Assembly (NCBI GenBank): GCA_016794785.1 | Contig: JAEUHC010000019.1 | Span: forward strand, 124,001-188,000 | Length of the DNA stretch: 64,000 bases | Origin: Opitutaceae bacterium | GTDB lineage: Bacteria; Verrucomicrobiota; Verrucomicrobiia; Opitutales; Opitutaceae | Direction: 5' to 3' | In this document: one piece after another, positions 35,058 through 42,639 of the stretch | How positions within the stretch are numbered: position 1 is the first letter of the stretch | Layout: the number at the start of each line of letters is the position of its first letter | The notes under the pieces: generated by a model | Told to the model about the DNA's origin: nothing | The model's input: the letters and a program-made list of their open reading frames with translations, nothing else | The model's database searches: none | Made by a program: the position numbers and the translations under genes

Positions 35058-36617
35058 TCACGGCGGGGCCGGGGCGAGCCGCAAATCATAAAGCGCGAAG
35101 CCGAGCTCGCGCGCGCCGGGCGCCGCATTCTCGAGCACCGGGGGTTCAGCCGTGGCAAACTCCAAGGTGATCGTGCGCGCCATCGCGGCGGGCAGCGCGA
35201 CCTGATGATGCGTGAAGGCCGGCCCCGCGGCGGCTTGGAAAATCTCCCGGCCTTCGTGGCGAATCACGACGGTGCGGGGCGCGAGGCTGCGCAGCGAAAA
35301 CTCGATCTGCAGCGGGCGGCCGCCCCGCGCCCACCGCTCGACGGTGAGTTCGCCGCGCGCGCGCGCCCACTGCCACCGATGGCGGCGGGATTGTTCGTGA
35401 TCGAACCATCCCGCGCCGGTGCGCACGACGGCGCTGGTGCCGCCGATGCGGCTCGCGGCGATTTCGTGCGGGTCCTGCGGCACGTCGCGCACGGAGAGCA
35501 GGCCGGCAAATACGGTGAGGTTGCCGGCGACGAGCCAGGCGAGCGGCACGCGGGAGCGCAGGGCGAGGACGTTGAAGGCGAGGTTCAGCGGCAGCAGCAC
35601 GCGCGTGGCCGCGCCTGGAAATCCCTCCCACACCGCCGTGCCGAGGCACAGCATCAACCCCGCGTAGCCTGCGCCGATGCGCCACCACGGGTCGGCGGGG
35701 TTCCGCCGCACCGCGAAGAAGACCGCCTGCACCGTGAGCGCAGCGGTGGCGAGCAGCGTGGTCCAGGCGAGCGGTTTGTCGGCCACGGAGAACAGGGCGC
35801 CCATGGCCGCGATCCATTTTTCCACGAGGCCGACGAGCGGCAGAGTGAAGTTGGACCAGCCGGCGTCGGCCGGGCCGGCGGCCCAGCGCACGTAGGCGAG
35901 CCAGGTGGCGAGCGGGGCGGCGGCGAGAAGGAGGCGCGCGGCATTGCGCCAGGAGAACCACGGGGCGTGCACCGTGCCGACGATGGCGAGGAGCGAGGTT
36001 TCGCGGGCCAAGCCGGCGAGCGCGAGCCCGGCGAGGCCGCTGCGTTTCCGGCCGCGTTCGAGGGCGAGCAGCGCGCCCGCGATCACCGTGAGCGCGACGA
36101 GATCCGTGAGTGCGAGCCGCACGCTCCCGAGCGCGCCCGCTGAGAAAAGGACGCCGGCCCACGCCAGCCAGCCGCGGGCGTCTTGCACGGCGAGCAAACG
36201 CCAGAGGATCGCCGCGAGCGCGAGCCAGGCGGCGATGTTGAGCCACGCGTAGGTGTGGATGATCCACGCAGACTGGCCGGCGCCCGCGAGCCACGCGAGC
36301 GCGGGCGGCAAAATGCGGCGCGCGCGGTAGGGCAGATTGTCCATGGCCCGCGGCAGCTCGCCGCCGCGCAGCAGCGGATCGTGCGCGATCTGCGCGTAGT
36401 AGAGGCCGTCGTAGCCGCCGGTGTGGCGGTGCACGTAAACGGGCAGCGCCCGGAAGGCGGCGATCTTGAGGTCGTCGTTGGGAGCGTCGAGCTGGTAGAA
36501 GGACGTGAGGCCGTAAACCGGATGCCAGAAGCGCAGGACCAGCGCGAGGAACAGCGCGACGGTGGCGGCTGCGGCCAGGCGGAGCGCGCGTCGGCGGGAG
36601 GGTGAGACCGGGTTCAT
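35058..36617 (-). CDS. Polytopic membrane protein, GT-C-like, with C-terminal beta-rich tail (A)
   Basis: 519 residues from the ATG at 36617 overlapping the upstream stop. About ten membrane helices lie between residues 15 and 400. An extracytoplasmic loop after the first helix (VYVHRHTGGYDGLYYAQIAH, then AMDNLPYRARRILPPALAWL) resembles the acidic or aromatic loop of lipid-linked sugar transferases. From about residue 402 a soluble domain starts with GWFDHEQSRRHRWQWARARG and runs to the C-terminus. The divergent gene at 38201 encodes a paralogue with the same loop. It is probably a polyprenyl-phosphate-sugar-dependent glycosyltransferase or a glycan transport component; no enzymatic motif is decisive. 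Confidence 0.72.
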   Translation of the reverse strand: MNPVSPSRRRALRLAAAATVALFLALVLRFWHPVYGLTSFYQLDAPNDDLKIAAFRALPVYVHRHTGGYDGLYYAQIAHDPLLRGGELPRAMDNLPYRARRILPPALAWLAGAGQSAWIIHTYAWLNIAAWLALAAILWRLLAVQDARGWLAWAGVLFSAGALGSVRLALTDLVALTVIAGALLALERGRKRSGLAGLALAGLARETSLLAIVGTVHAPWFSWRNAARLLLAAAPLATWLAYVRWAAGPADAGWSNFTLPLVGLVEKWIAAMGALFSVADKPLAWTTLLATAALTVQAVFFAVRRNPADPWWRIGAGYAGLMLCLGTAVWEGFPGAATRVLLPLNLAFNVLALRSRVPLAWLVAGNLTVFAGLLSVRDVPQDPHEIAASRIGGTSAVVRTGAGWFDHEQSRRHRWQWARARGELTVERWARGGRPLQIEFSLRSLAPRTVVIRHEGREIFQAAAGPAFTHHQVALPAAMARTITLEFATAEPPVLENAAPGARELGFALYDLRLAPAPP

Positions 36618-38128
36618 CGGGCGGGCGCGGCAGCGGGCGGTTCGTCGAGCAGCCAAAGGCCGATGTTGCGGACGCGGCCGAGTTGGCGCCACGGGCCGGC
36701 GCAGCGTTGCTGGAGCGCGTCCTTCTCCTCCACGTCGAAAAGCACCGCGCAGATCGGCCGGCCCGCCAGGCGGGCGAGGGCGCGGCACCGCTCAAACTGG
36801 TCCGCCCGGATTTGATCCCAGCGCAGGATCGCGAAATCGGTGGAGTGAAACAACGCGCCGCTTTGGTGATGGGCGAGCACCAGCGCGTCCTTGGGCAATT
36901 GCGCGCGCGCGGCGCCGGCGGCCTCCGCATACGCCTGCTCGTAGCTGCGCGTGAGCAGGAGATGATTCTCCTTGGTCCAGAACCAGCCGAGCCCGGCGGC
37001 CCAAAGGGCCAGAGCGGTGGCAAAGGCCGCGCGTGCGCGCGACGAGTTCGCCACGGCGTCCAGTCCGAGCAGCCCGCCGAGAATCAGCGCCGGCACACCG
37101 GGCAGCAGGAAGCGCAGGCCCCACCAGACTTCGCGGGTGAATTCGTAGAAGGTGTAGAATCCGGCGAAGGCGCCGAACCACAGCGCCAGCGCGAGACCGA
37201 TGCGCGCCGGGCGCGTGCGCCGGGCCACCGCGATGAACGGCAGCCCCAGCAGCACGGCGGGCAGCATCAGCGCCAGCCATTGCGCGATATGCGCGAGGGT
37301 CGGCGCGCCGTAACGCCACGCGAACGCCTCGCCCAGATTGACGTAGCCGGATTGCAGCACTCCGCCATAGAGCGCGTGGTTGTAGAACCCCAGCCAAGCC
37401 GCCGCCGGCAAGCCGCCGAGCAGCGCCAGCGCGAGCCGGCGAGCATCCCAGCCGAGGAGCACAACGACCGTGGGCAGCACGAGGGCATTGGTCGCGCGCA
37501 CGAGCACCGCCACGCCCACCGCGGCGCCACACGCGATCGCCCAGTGGCTTCCGCCCCGCGCCGCGCGCAGGGCCGCCAGCACCGCCGCCAGACACCATGC
37601 GGTCGCCGGCGTGTCGCTCAGCGGCTGGATCGACATGAAGATAAAGACGGGAAACGCCGCGAGCACGGCCGCCCCCGCCGCCGCGAGCGAGGCGTCGAGC
37701 TTGAGTTCGCGCGCCACGGCATAAAGCAGCGCGAGCGAGGCGAGCGCGGCGAGGAGCCCGACCGCGGTGGGCGCGAGCGTCGGGCCGACGATCTGGCCCG
37801 CAAGGGCAAGGTGGAGGGGCAGGCCGACCGCATATGTGGGCGCGAGCCGGCCAGTCTCGGCTGCGGCGATGAAGCCGAGAGGCTGAAACAGCGCGCCCGG
37901 GAGATCGGCCTGATCGCGAAATTCCACCGGCACGCGGGCCTCCGCGGTGAGCCGGCCGGAGGCGAGGAGCCGGGCGCTGTTGAGGTAGCCCGAGGAATCC
38001 GAGCCGCCGGCGAACGGGGAGAAGTGCCATGCCAGAAATGCGCCGTAGAGCACCAGCGCGAATCCCCCGAGCCCGAACCACACGGCCCGCGCGCGAGGGC
38101 GGGCGGCGGGGGGATTCGGATTTGACAT
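36614..38128 (-). CDS. GT39/ArnT-like membrane glycosyltransferase
   Basis: 504 residues from ATG 38128. About twelve membrane helices. The first periplasmic loop contains GGSDSSGYLNSARLLASGRL, with the acidic motif expected in GT-C enzymes of the dolichyl/undecaprenyl-phosphate sugar type (PMT, ArnT). A long soluble C-terminal part (from about residue 400: SYEQAYAEAAGAARAQLPKD ... VRNIGLWLLDEPP) contains no known motif and differs from the tails of the neighbouring membrane proteins. It begins a three-gene overlapping operon with the next two genes. It would attach a sugar from a lipid carrier on the periplasmic face. Confidence 0.75.
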   Translation of the reverse strand: MSNPNPPAARPRARAVWFGLGGFALVLYGAFLAWHFSPFAGGSDSSGYLNSARLLASGRLTAEARVPVEFRDQADLPGALFQPLGFIAAAETGRLAPTYAVGLPLHLALAGQIVGPTLAPTAVGLLAALASLALLYAVARELKLDASLAAAGAAVLAAFPVFIFMSIQPLSDTPATAWCLAAVLAALRAARGGSHWAIACGAAVGVAVLVRATNALVLPTVVVLLGWDARRLALALLGGLPAAAWLGFYNHALYGGVLQSGYVNLGEAFAWRYGAPTLAHIAQWLALMLPAVLLGLPFIAVARRTRPARIGLALALWFGAFAGFYTFYEFTREVWWGLRFLLPGVPALILGGLLGLDAVANSSRARAAFATALALWAAGLGWFWTKENHLLLTRSYEQAYAEAAGAARAQLPKDALVLAHHQSGALFHSTDFAILRWDQIRADQFERCRALARLAGRPICAVLFDVEEKDALQQRCAGPWRQLGRVRNIGLWLLDEPPAAAPAR

Positions 38129-38200
38129 GGCTTGCTTGCGTTCTGTGATCCGCAACTTGCGCGTGAGAAATTTAGAAGACAAGCGCCCACCTTGCGCCGG

Positions 38201-39817
38201 ATGAGCGCCCCGGAACCTCAGCCCCGCGGGGGTGTTTTGCTGCGACTGCTGACCGCGCGGGTGCGAGTGGCCTACCTGGCCGCGGTCGCCCTGTTCATCG
38301 GCTGCGTCGCGCAGTTCCACCATCCCGACACCGGATTCTCCAGCCTGATCTCGATCGGCGACATCCTGGACGGGACGAAAGTCTCCGCGCTGCGCGCCGC
38401 GCCGCACCACGTTTACCAAGGATCGGCCGGCTACGACGGCGCCTACTATGTGCAGCTCGCGCTGCACCCGACCCTCGACAATCCCGAGCTGACAAAGGCC
38501 ATCGACAACCTGCCGTATCGCGCGCGGCGGATTCTCTTTTCCTGGACCGCGTGGGCGTTCGGGCTCGGCCAGCCGGCTTGGATCGTGCAGGCGCACGCGC
38601 TGCTCAACGTGATCTGCTGGCTCGGGCTCGCCTGGGTGCTGCTGCGGTGGTTTCCGCCGGACGGCTGGGAAAATTTCCTGCGCTGGGCCGCGGTGCTCTT
38701 CTCGCACGGCGTGATCATGAGCGTGCGGCATTCGCTGGTGGATGCGCCGAGCCTCCTGCTCGTGGCGCTCGCATTGCGGTGGCTCGAGACCGGCCGCGGG
38801 GCGGCGGGCGGCGTCACCCTCGCGCTGGCCGGCCTGGGCAAGGAGACAAGCCTGCTCGCGGGCGCCGCCACGGACGTGTCATGGCGGGCGCCGCGCACCT
38901 GGCCGCGCGTGGCGCTGCGGCTGGGCCTGATCGCGCTGCCGCTGCTCCTGTGGATGGGCTATGTGCGCTGGAAGTTCGGACCCGCCGAGGATCCGGGGCT
39001 GGGGAATTTCACCCTGCCGTTCACGGGCTACGTGGAGAAACTGATGGTCGCGATCCGGGACGCCTTTTCCCCGCGCGCCAGCGCGCTGAACTGGATGACC
39101 CTCGGCGCGGTGATCGCGCTGAGCGTGCAATGGATCTTTTTCGTCTTGGATCGGCGGCCCGGTGATCGCTGGTGGCGGGTGGGCGCGGCCTTCGCACTGA
39201 TGATGGTGTTTCTCTCGACGCCGGTGTGGGAGGGCTATCCCGGCGCGGCGACGCGCGTGCTGCTGCCGATGACGCTCGCGTTCAATCTCCTCCTGCCGCG
39301 CGGCGCGCGCTGGCTGCCGGTGCTGCTGGCCGGCAACCTTACCGTGGCGGCGAGCTTCCACGAATTTTCGCCCCCGCACGATTTCCACTCGGTGCGGGGC
39401 GAGGTGGCGGCCCAGGCGGCGCTGCGGGTCACGACCGGCAGCGGCTGGCACGGACCGGAGCACCAAGGCTCGAACCGGTGGCGCTGGAGCGGCGGCCGCT
39501 CGGAGCTGCGGCTCGCCAACACCGGGGCCGTGCCGCTGCGCGTGGTGGTGCAGGGCCGGGTCAACGCCGCGGGCGCGGCACGCAGAATCCGCGTGAGCCG
39601 TGGCGGGAGCGAGGGATTCCTCTGGGCCGACGAAGTCGGCGAACGCCACACGCCGCTGGCCTTCGGTTTCGATCTGCCGCCGGGCGAGACCGTGCTGGAG
39701 TTTTCCACGGACCAGCCGGCGGAAAAAGTCGGCAGTGATCCCCGGCCGCTGGCGTATTGCGTCTCGAATTTGGAAATCGTCGTCACGGCGGTGCCGCGGT
39801 CACGCTCCGCGCCATGA
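38201..39817 (+). CDS. Polytopic membrane protein, GT-C-like, with C-terminal beta-rich tail (B)
   Basis: 538 residues from ATG 38201. It is a clear paralogue of the minus-strand gene ending at 35058: HHVYQGSAGYDGAYYVQLAL and AIDNLPYRARRILFSWTAWA match its first periplasmic loop, and FTLPFTGYVEKLMVA and WEGYPGAATRVLLPMTLAFN match later segments. About ten helices are followed by a beta-rich tail from residue 415 (GWHGPEHQGSNRWRWSGGRS). Its stop overlaps the next methyltransferase gene (ATGA). Function as for its paralogue: likely a lipid-linked-sugar transferase. Confidence 0.72.
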   Translation: MSAPEPQPRGGVLLRLLTARVRVAYLAAVALFIGCVAQFHHPDTGFSSLISIGDILDGTKVSALRAAPHHVYQGSAGYDGAYYVQLALHPTLDNPELTKAIDNLPYRARRILFSWTAWAFGLGQPAWIVQAHALLNVICWLGLAWVLLRWFPPDGWENFLRWAAVLFSHGVIMSVRHSLVDAPSLLLVALALRWLETGRGAAGGVTLALAGLGKETSLLAGAATDVSWRAPRTWPRVALRLGLIALPLLLWMGYVRWKFGPAEDPGLGNFTLPFTGYVEKLMVAIRDAFSPRASALNWMTLGAVIALSVQWIFFVLDRRPGDRWWRVGAAFALMMVFLSTPVWEGYPGAATRVLLPMTLAFNLLLPRGARWLPVLLAGNLTVAASFHEFSPPHDFHSVRGEVAAQAALRVTTGSGWHGPEHQGSNRWRWSGGRSELRLANTGAVPLRVVVQGRVNAAGAARRIRVSRGGSEGFLWADEVGERHTPLAFGFDLPPGETVLEFSTDQPAEKVGSDPRPLAYCVSNLEIVVTAVPRSRSAP

Positions 39818-40755
39818 GCACGCCCAAGAAATCCTGGCTGCGGCTTCTGCCGTTCGGCTCCGCCCTGCGCCGCGAGAACGAGCGGCTCCGCGCCGAGCTC
39901 GCGCAGCTCCGCGCGCAGCAAGAGGAGTGGGCGCGGTTTTTTCCTCCCGGCCATTTCTACTCGCCGCTGCCCTCGCGTGAGGAAACCGCCGAGGCCTTCG
40001 CCCGCGGCGGCTTCGGTCCGCCCTTTCCCGCCATCGATCTCAACGAGGCGGGGCAGGTGGCGCGGCTCGAGCGCTTCGCGTCGTTCTATCCCGAGCAGCC
40101 GTTTCCCGAGACGAAGACCGAAGGCCGGCGCTTCCATCTCGACAATGCCTCCTACGGGCACTTCGACGCCATCATGCTCTGGTGCATGCTGCGCGAGGCG
40201 CGCCCGCGGCGCATCGTCGAGGTCGGCTCGGGTTTCAGTTCCGCCGCCATGCTCGATCTCAACGACGGCCCGCTCGGCGGCGGCGTGCAGTTCACTTTCA
40301 TCGATCCCGACATGAAGCGGCTGCGGCCGCTGCTGCGGCCGGACGACGAGCGGCGCACAACCTTGATCGAGAAACGCGTGCAGGAGGTGCCGCTCGATCC
40401 GTTCCGCGCCCTCGGGGAGAATGACGTGCTTTTCATCGACTCCTCCCACGTCAGCAAAATCGGAAGCGACGTGAACCGCCTCTTCTTCGACGTGCTGCCC
40501 GCGCTCGCACCCGGGGTGCTGATCCACATCCACGATGTCGCGGGCAACCTGGAGTATCCGCGCGAGTGGCTCGACGAGGGCCGCGCGTGGAACGAGCAAT
40601 ACCTGCTGCGCGCGTTCCTGATGAACAACCGCGACTATCGCATCGAGCTCTTCACGGGCTGGCTCTTCAACACACGGCACGCGTGGTTCCGCGAGCACAT
40701 GCCCCTCTGCGCCCGCGGCGGCGGCGGCCAGATCTGGCTGCGCAAGCTTGTGTAG
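39814..40755 (+). CDS. SAM-dependent methyltransferase with N-terminal coiled coil
   Basis: 313 residues from the ATG at 39814, overlapping the upstream stop. A short coiled coil (RRENERLRAELAQLRAQQEE, about 20-40) precedes a class I methyltransferase core: RIVEVGSGFSSAAMLDLNDG near residue 135, FTFIDPDMKRLRPLLRPDD, and DVLFIDSSHVSKIGSDVNRL near 210, typical of the Methyltransf_24 group. The coiled coil could give a trimer or a molecular ruler, as in chain-length-control methyltransferases of O-antigen synthesis; that is an idea only. It methylates a sugar or other small group, probably in the surface glycan. Confidence 0.78.
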   Translation: MSTPKKSWLRLLPFGSALRRENERLRAELAQLRAQQEEWARFFPPGHFYSPLPSREETAEAFARGGFGPPFPAIDLNEAGQVARLERFASFYPEQPFPETKTEGRRFHLDNASYGHFDAIMLWCMLREARPRRIVEVGSGFSSAAMLDLNDGPLGGGVQFTFIDPDMKRLRPLLRPDDERRTTLIEKRVQEVPLDPFRALGENDVLFIDSSHVSKIGSDVNRLFFDVLPALAPGVLIHIHDVAGNLEYPREWLDEGRAWNEQYLLRAFLMNNRDYRIELFTGWLFNTRHAWFREHMPLCARGGGGQIWLRKLV

Positions 40756-40760
40756 TAAGT

Positions 40761-40832
40761 GGGGCGGGTCTGTGACCCGCCCTTTCACGCTTTCAGTGTT
40801 CGACTCAAGGGCGGGTCAGAGACCGCGCCCTA
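40761..40832. repeat. Double-hairpin repeat, copy 2 (opposite orientation)
   Basis: GGGCGGGTC (40762-40770), loop TGT, GACCCGCCC (40774-40782), a linker with TTTCACGC and AGTGTTCGA, then GGGCGGGTC (40809-40817) with an imperfect partner GACCGCGCCC (40821-40830). Read on the minus strand it matches the element at 18018-18083, including GAACACT and GCGTGAAAGGGC. Its right end overlaps the last codons of the minus-strand glycosyltransferase gene. Confidence 0.75.
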
Positions 40833-42532
40833 CTTGTCAAAAACGTCGCGATGCTCTCCAGCCTCCGCCGGTAGCGGGCGCCGATGACGGCGGGCGCGAA
40901 GCGCGTGGCGATGGTCTCCCGGGCCGCGGCCCCGAGCCGGGCGGCGAGCGCTCGATCGGAGAAAAGCTGTTTCATCCACTCCGCCGCGTGCGCCGGATCG
41001 GGATCGGCCCACGTTGATCCTTTGGCATAGGGTCCGTGATTGCGATCGAGCGTGACGAGCGGGGCGCGCACGGGGCAGCCGTTTCCGGCCGTGACGAACT
41101 CCGCCGTCGCGGACCAGTCCGTCGAGATCACGGGCTTGCCGAGCGCCATGCACTCGGCGACGGCGAGGCCGAAGCCTTCCGAACGGTGCAGCGACACGAA
41201 GCAGTCGCACGCCGCCTCCAGCGCGTAGATGTCGGCGCGCGGAAGCGTCTCCGTGATGAGCACGGTGCCGGGGAGATCGCCCACGGCTTCGCGCAGCGCG
41301 GCGAAGTCGGCCTCGTTGCCCGCGACATTCTGCACCTTCACCACGAGCGCTGCGTCCCGCCCGGCGAGGCCCGACTGGCGGAAGGCCGCGATCACGGCGC
41401 GCGGATTTTTCCGCGCCGCGTAGGAGTTCAGGTCAAAGAGGGTGAGGAAAAGAAACTTCCCCGCCGGGAGAGCGAAACGCGCGCGCAGATCGGAGCGGGG
41501 CGAGGGCACCCCGCCTGCATCGAGCGGATTCGGAACCGAGATCGCGTGCGGCATCGTGAAGACGGGCACGGGCGATTTGATCGCGATGGCGGCGGAGGTG
41601 AAATCGCTGGGGCACCAGACCTCGTCGAAATAATCGAAGCTCGGCTGCCACGCGTCGGGAAACTCCGGCAGCTCCCACGCGAAGTAGGCGATGTTGTATT
41701 TGCCGGCGCGGAAACCCGGCCCGTGGTGATGATCCAGATCGCGCGCGGCCGGCGGATCGAGGTGGATGACATTCACGCCGTGGGGATTCGCGTCGCCGAG
41801 CCGCGCGGCGTAGGTCTGGTCGCCGAGGCGATTTTTGCAGTGGAGCTTCAGCGGCACGAGCGCGGTCGGGAGGCCGGCGGCATCGGCGGCGCGGACCATG
41901 CAGCGGGCCGACTCGCCGACGCCGAGGTCCGCGGTCAGAAAGCCCGCGATGTTGAGCCCGAGCCGGGCGTGGCGCCGCGCGAAGTCGGCGGAGTAGGGCG
42001 CATGGCGCCGGGAAAAATCGAAGATCACCTCGCCGGCCTCGGTCGCAATCGTCGCGATCCGGAGCTGGCGGTTCTTGTGCTGCGCGCGGAAGCGCTGCCA
42101 CAGCGACAGCCCGGTCGTGCGGCCGAGCCACGCGAGCAGGTTCGTCAGCCCGACCCCCTCGAGGGCAAACGTCACCGTGATCGCGGCGGCGGCGGGCACA
42201 GCGATCCGCAGTTCCCACGGTCCGGGCGGGGGCGAGACGAGTTTGGCGACCGGCGCGCCGTTGACGGAAACCAGCAGGCTCGGCGCCCCGCACTCAAGGC
42301 CTCGCGCCTCGGGATGCGGCCGCACCTCGCCGCGCAGCACGAGCCCGCCGCTGCCCGCGAGTGGCGGCAGCCGCACGGTCCCGCGTTCGCGCAGCCATGC
42401 GGAATTGGCGTCGAACTCGTCGTAGAACAGCCCCGTGTAGGCGGCGAAGCGCCGGGAGTAGGCGCCGCCGACGGGAGGTGTGCGCTCGCGGTTGGGCATG
42501 GACGGGTCAGGGAAGGTGGCGGCGCGGTGCAT
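40805..42532 (-). CDS. Glycosyltransferase (GT-B) with N-terminal beta-rich domain
   Basis: 575 residues from ATG 42532, which has GGAAAG six bases upstream; ATG 42499 is an alternative. Residues about 25-125 form a beta-sandwich-like module (TGLFYDEFDANSAWLRERGT, LLVSVNGAPVAKLVS). The GT-B part starts near residue 190 (LNIAGFLTADLGVGESARCM) and contains FFLTLFDLNSYAARKNPRAV-like blocks and the EX7E motif in HRSEGFGLAVAECMALGKPV. The end is odd: the last twelve codons (from the TLTSR-like FLTSRARSLTRP segment) and the stop lie inside the 40761-40832 repeat element, so the original C-terminus was probably replaced by it. Confidence 0.86.
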   Translation of the reverse strand: MHRAATFPDPSMPNRERTPPVGGAYSRRFAAYTGLFYDEFDANSAWLRERGTVRLPPLAGSGGLVLRGEVRPHPEARGLECGAPSLLVSVNGAPVAKLVSPPPGPWELRIAVPAAAAITVTFALEGVGLTNLLAWLGRTTGLSLWQRFRAQHKNRQLRIATIATEAGEVIFDFSRRHAPYSADFARRHARLGLNIAGFLTADLGVGESARCMVRAADAAGLPTALVPLKLHCKNRLGDQTYAARLGDANPHGVNVIHLDPPAARDLDHHHGPGFRAGKYNIAYFAWELPEFPDAWQPSFDYFDEVWCPSDFTSAAIAIKSPVPVFTMPHAISVPNPLDAGGVPSPRSDLRARFALPAGKFLFLTLFDLNSYAARKNPRAVIAAFRQSGLAGRDAALVVKVQNVAGNEADFAALREAVGDLPGTVLITETLPRADIYALEAACDCFVSLHRSEGFGLAVAECMALGKPVISTDWSATAEFVTAGNGCPVRAPLVTLDRNHGPYAKGSTWADPDPAHAAEWMKQLFSDRALAARLGAAARETIATRFAPAVIGARYRRRLESIATFLTSRARSLTRP

Positions 42533-42639
42533 GGCAAACTTTCCGATGTCGGATCAAGTCTGCAATCCGGGCTTGCGCCAGAGTGCCGCGGAGTAGTTTC
42601 TTTTGCCTGTTAGCTGCGACCCCACGCGCTGCGTTTCGC

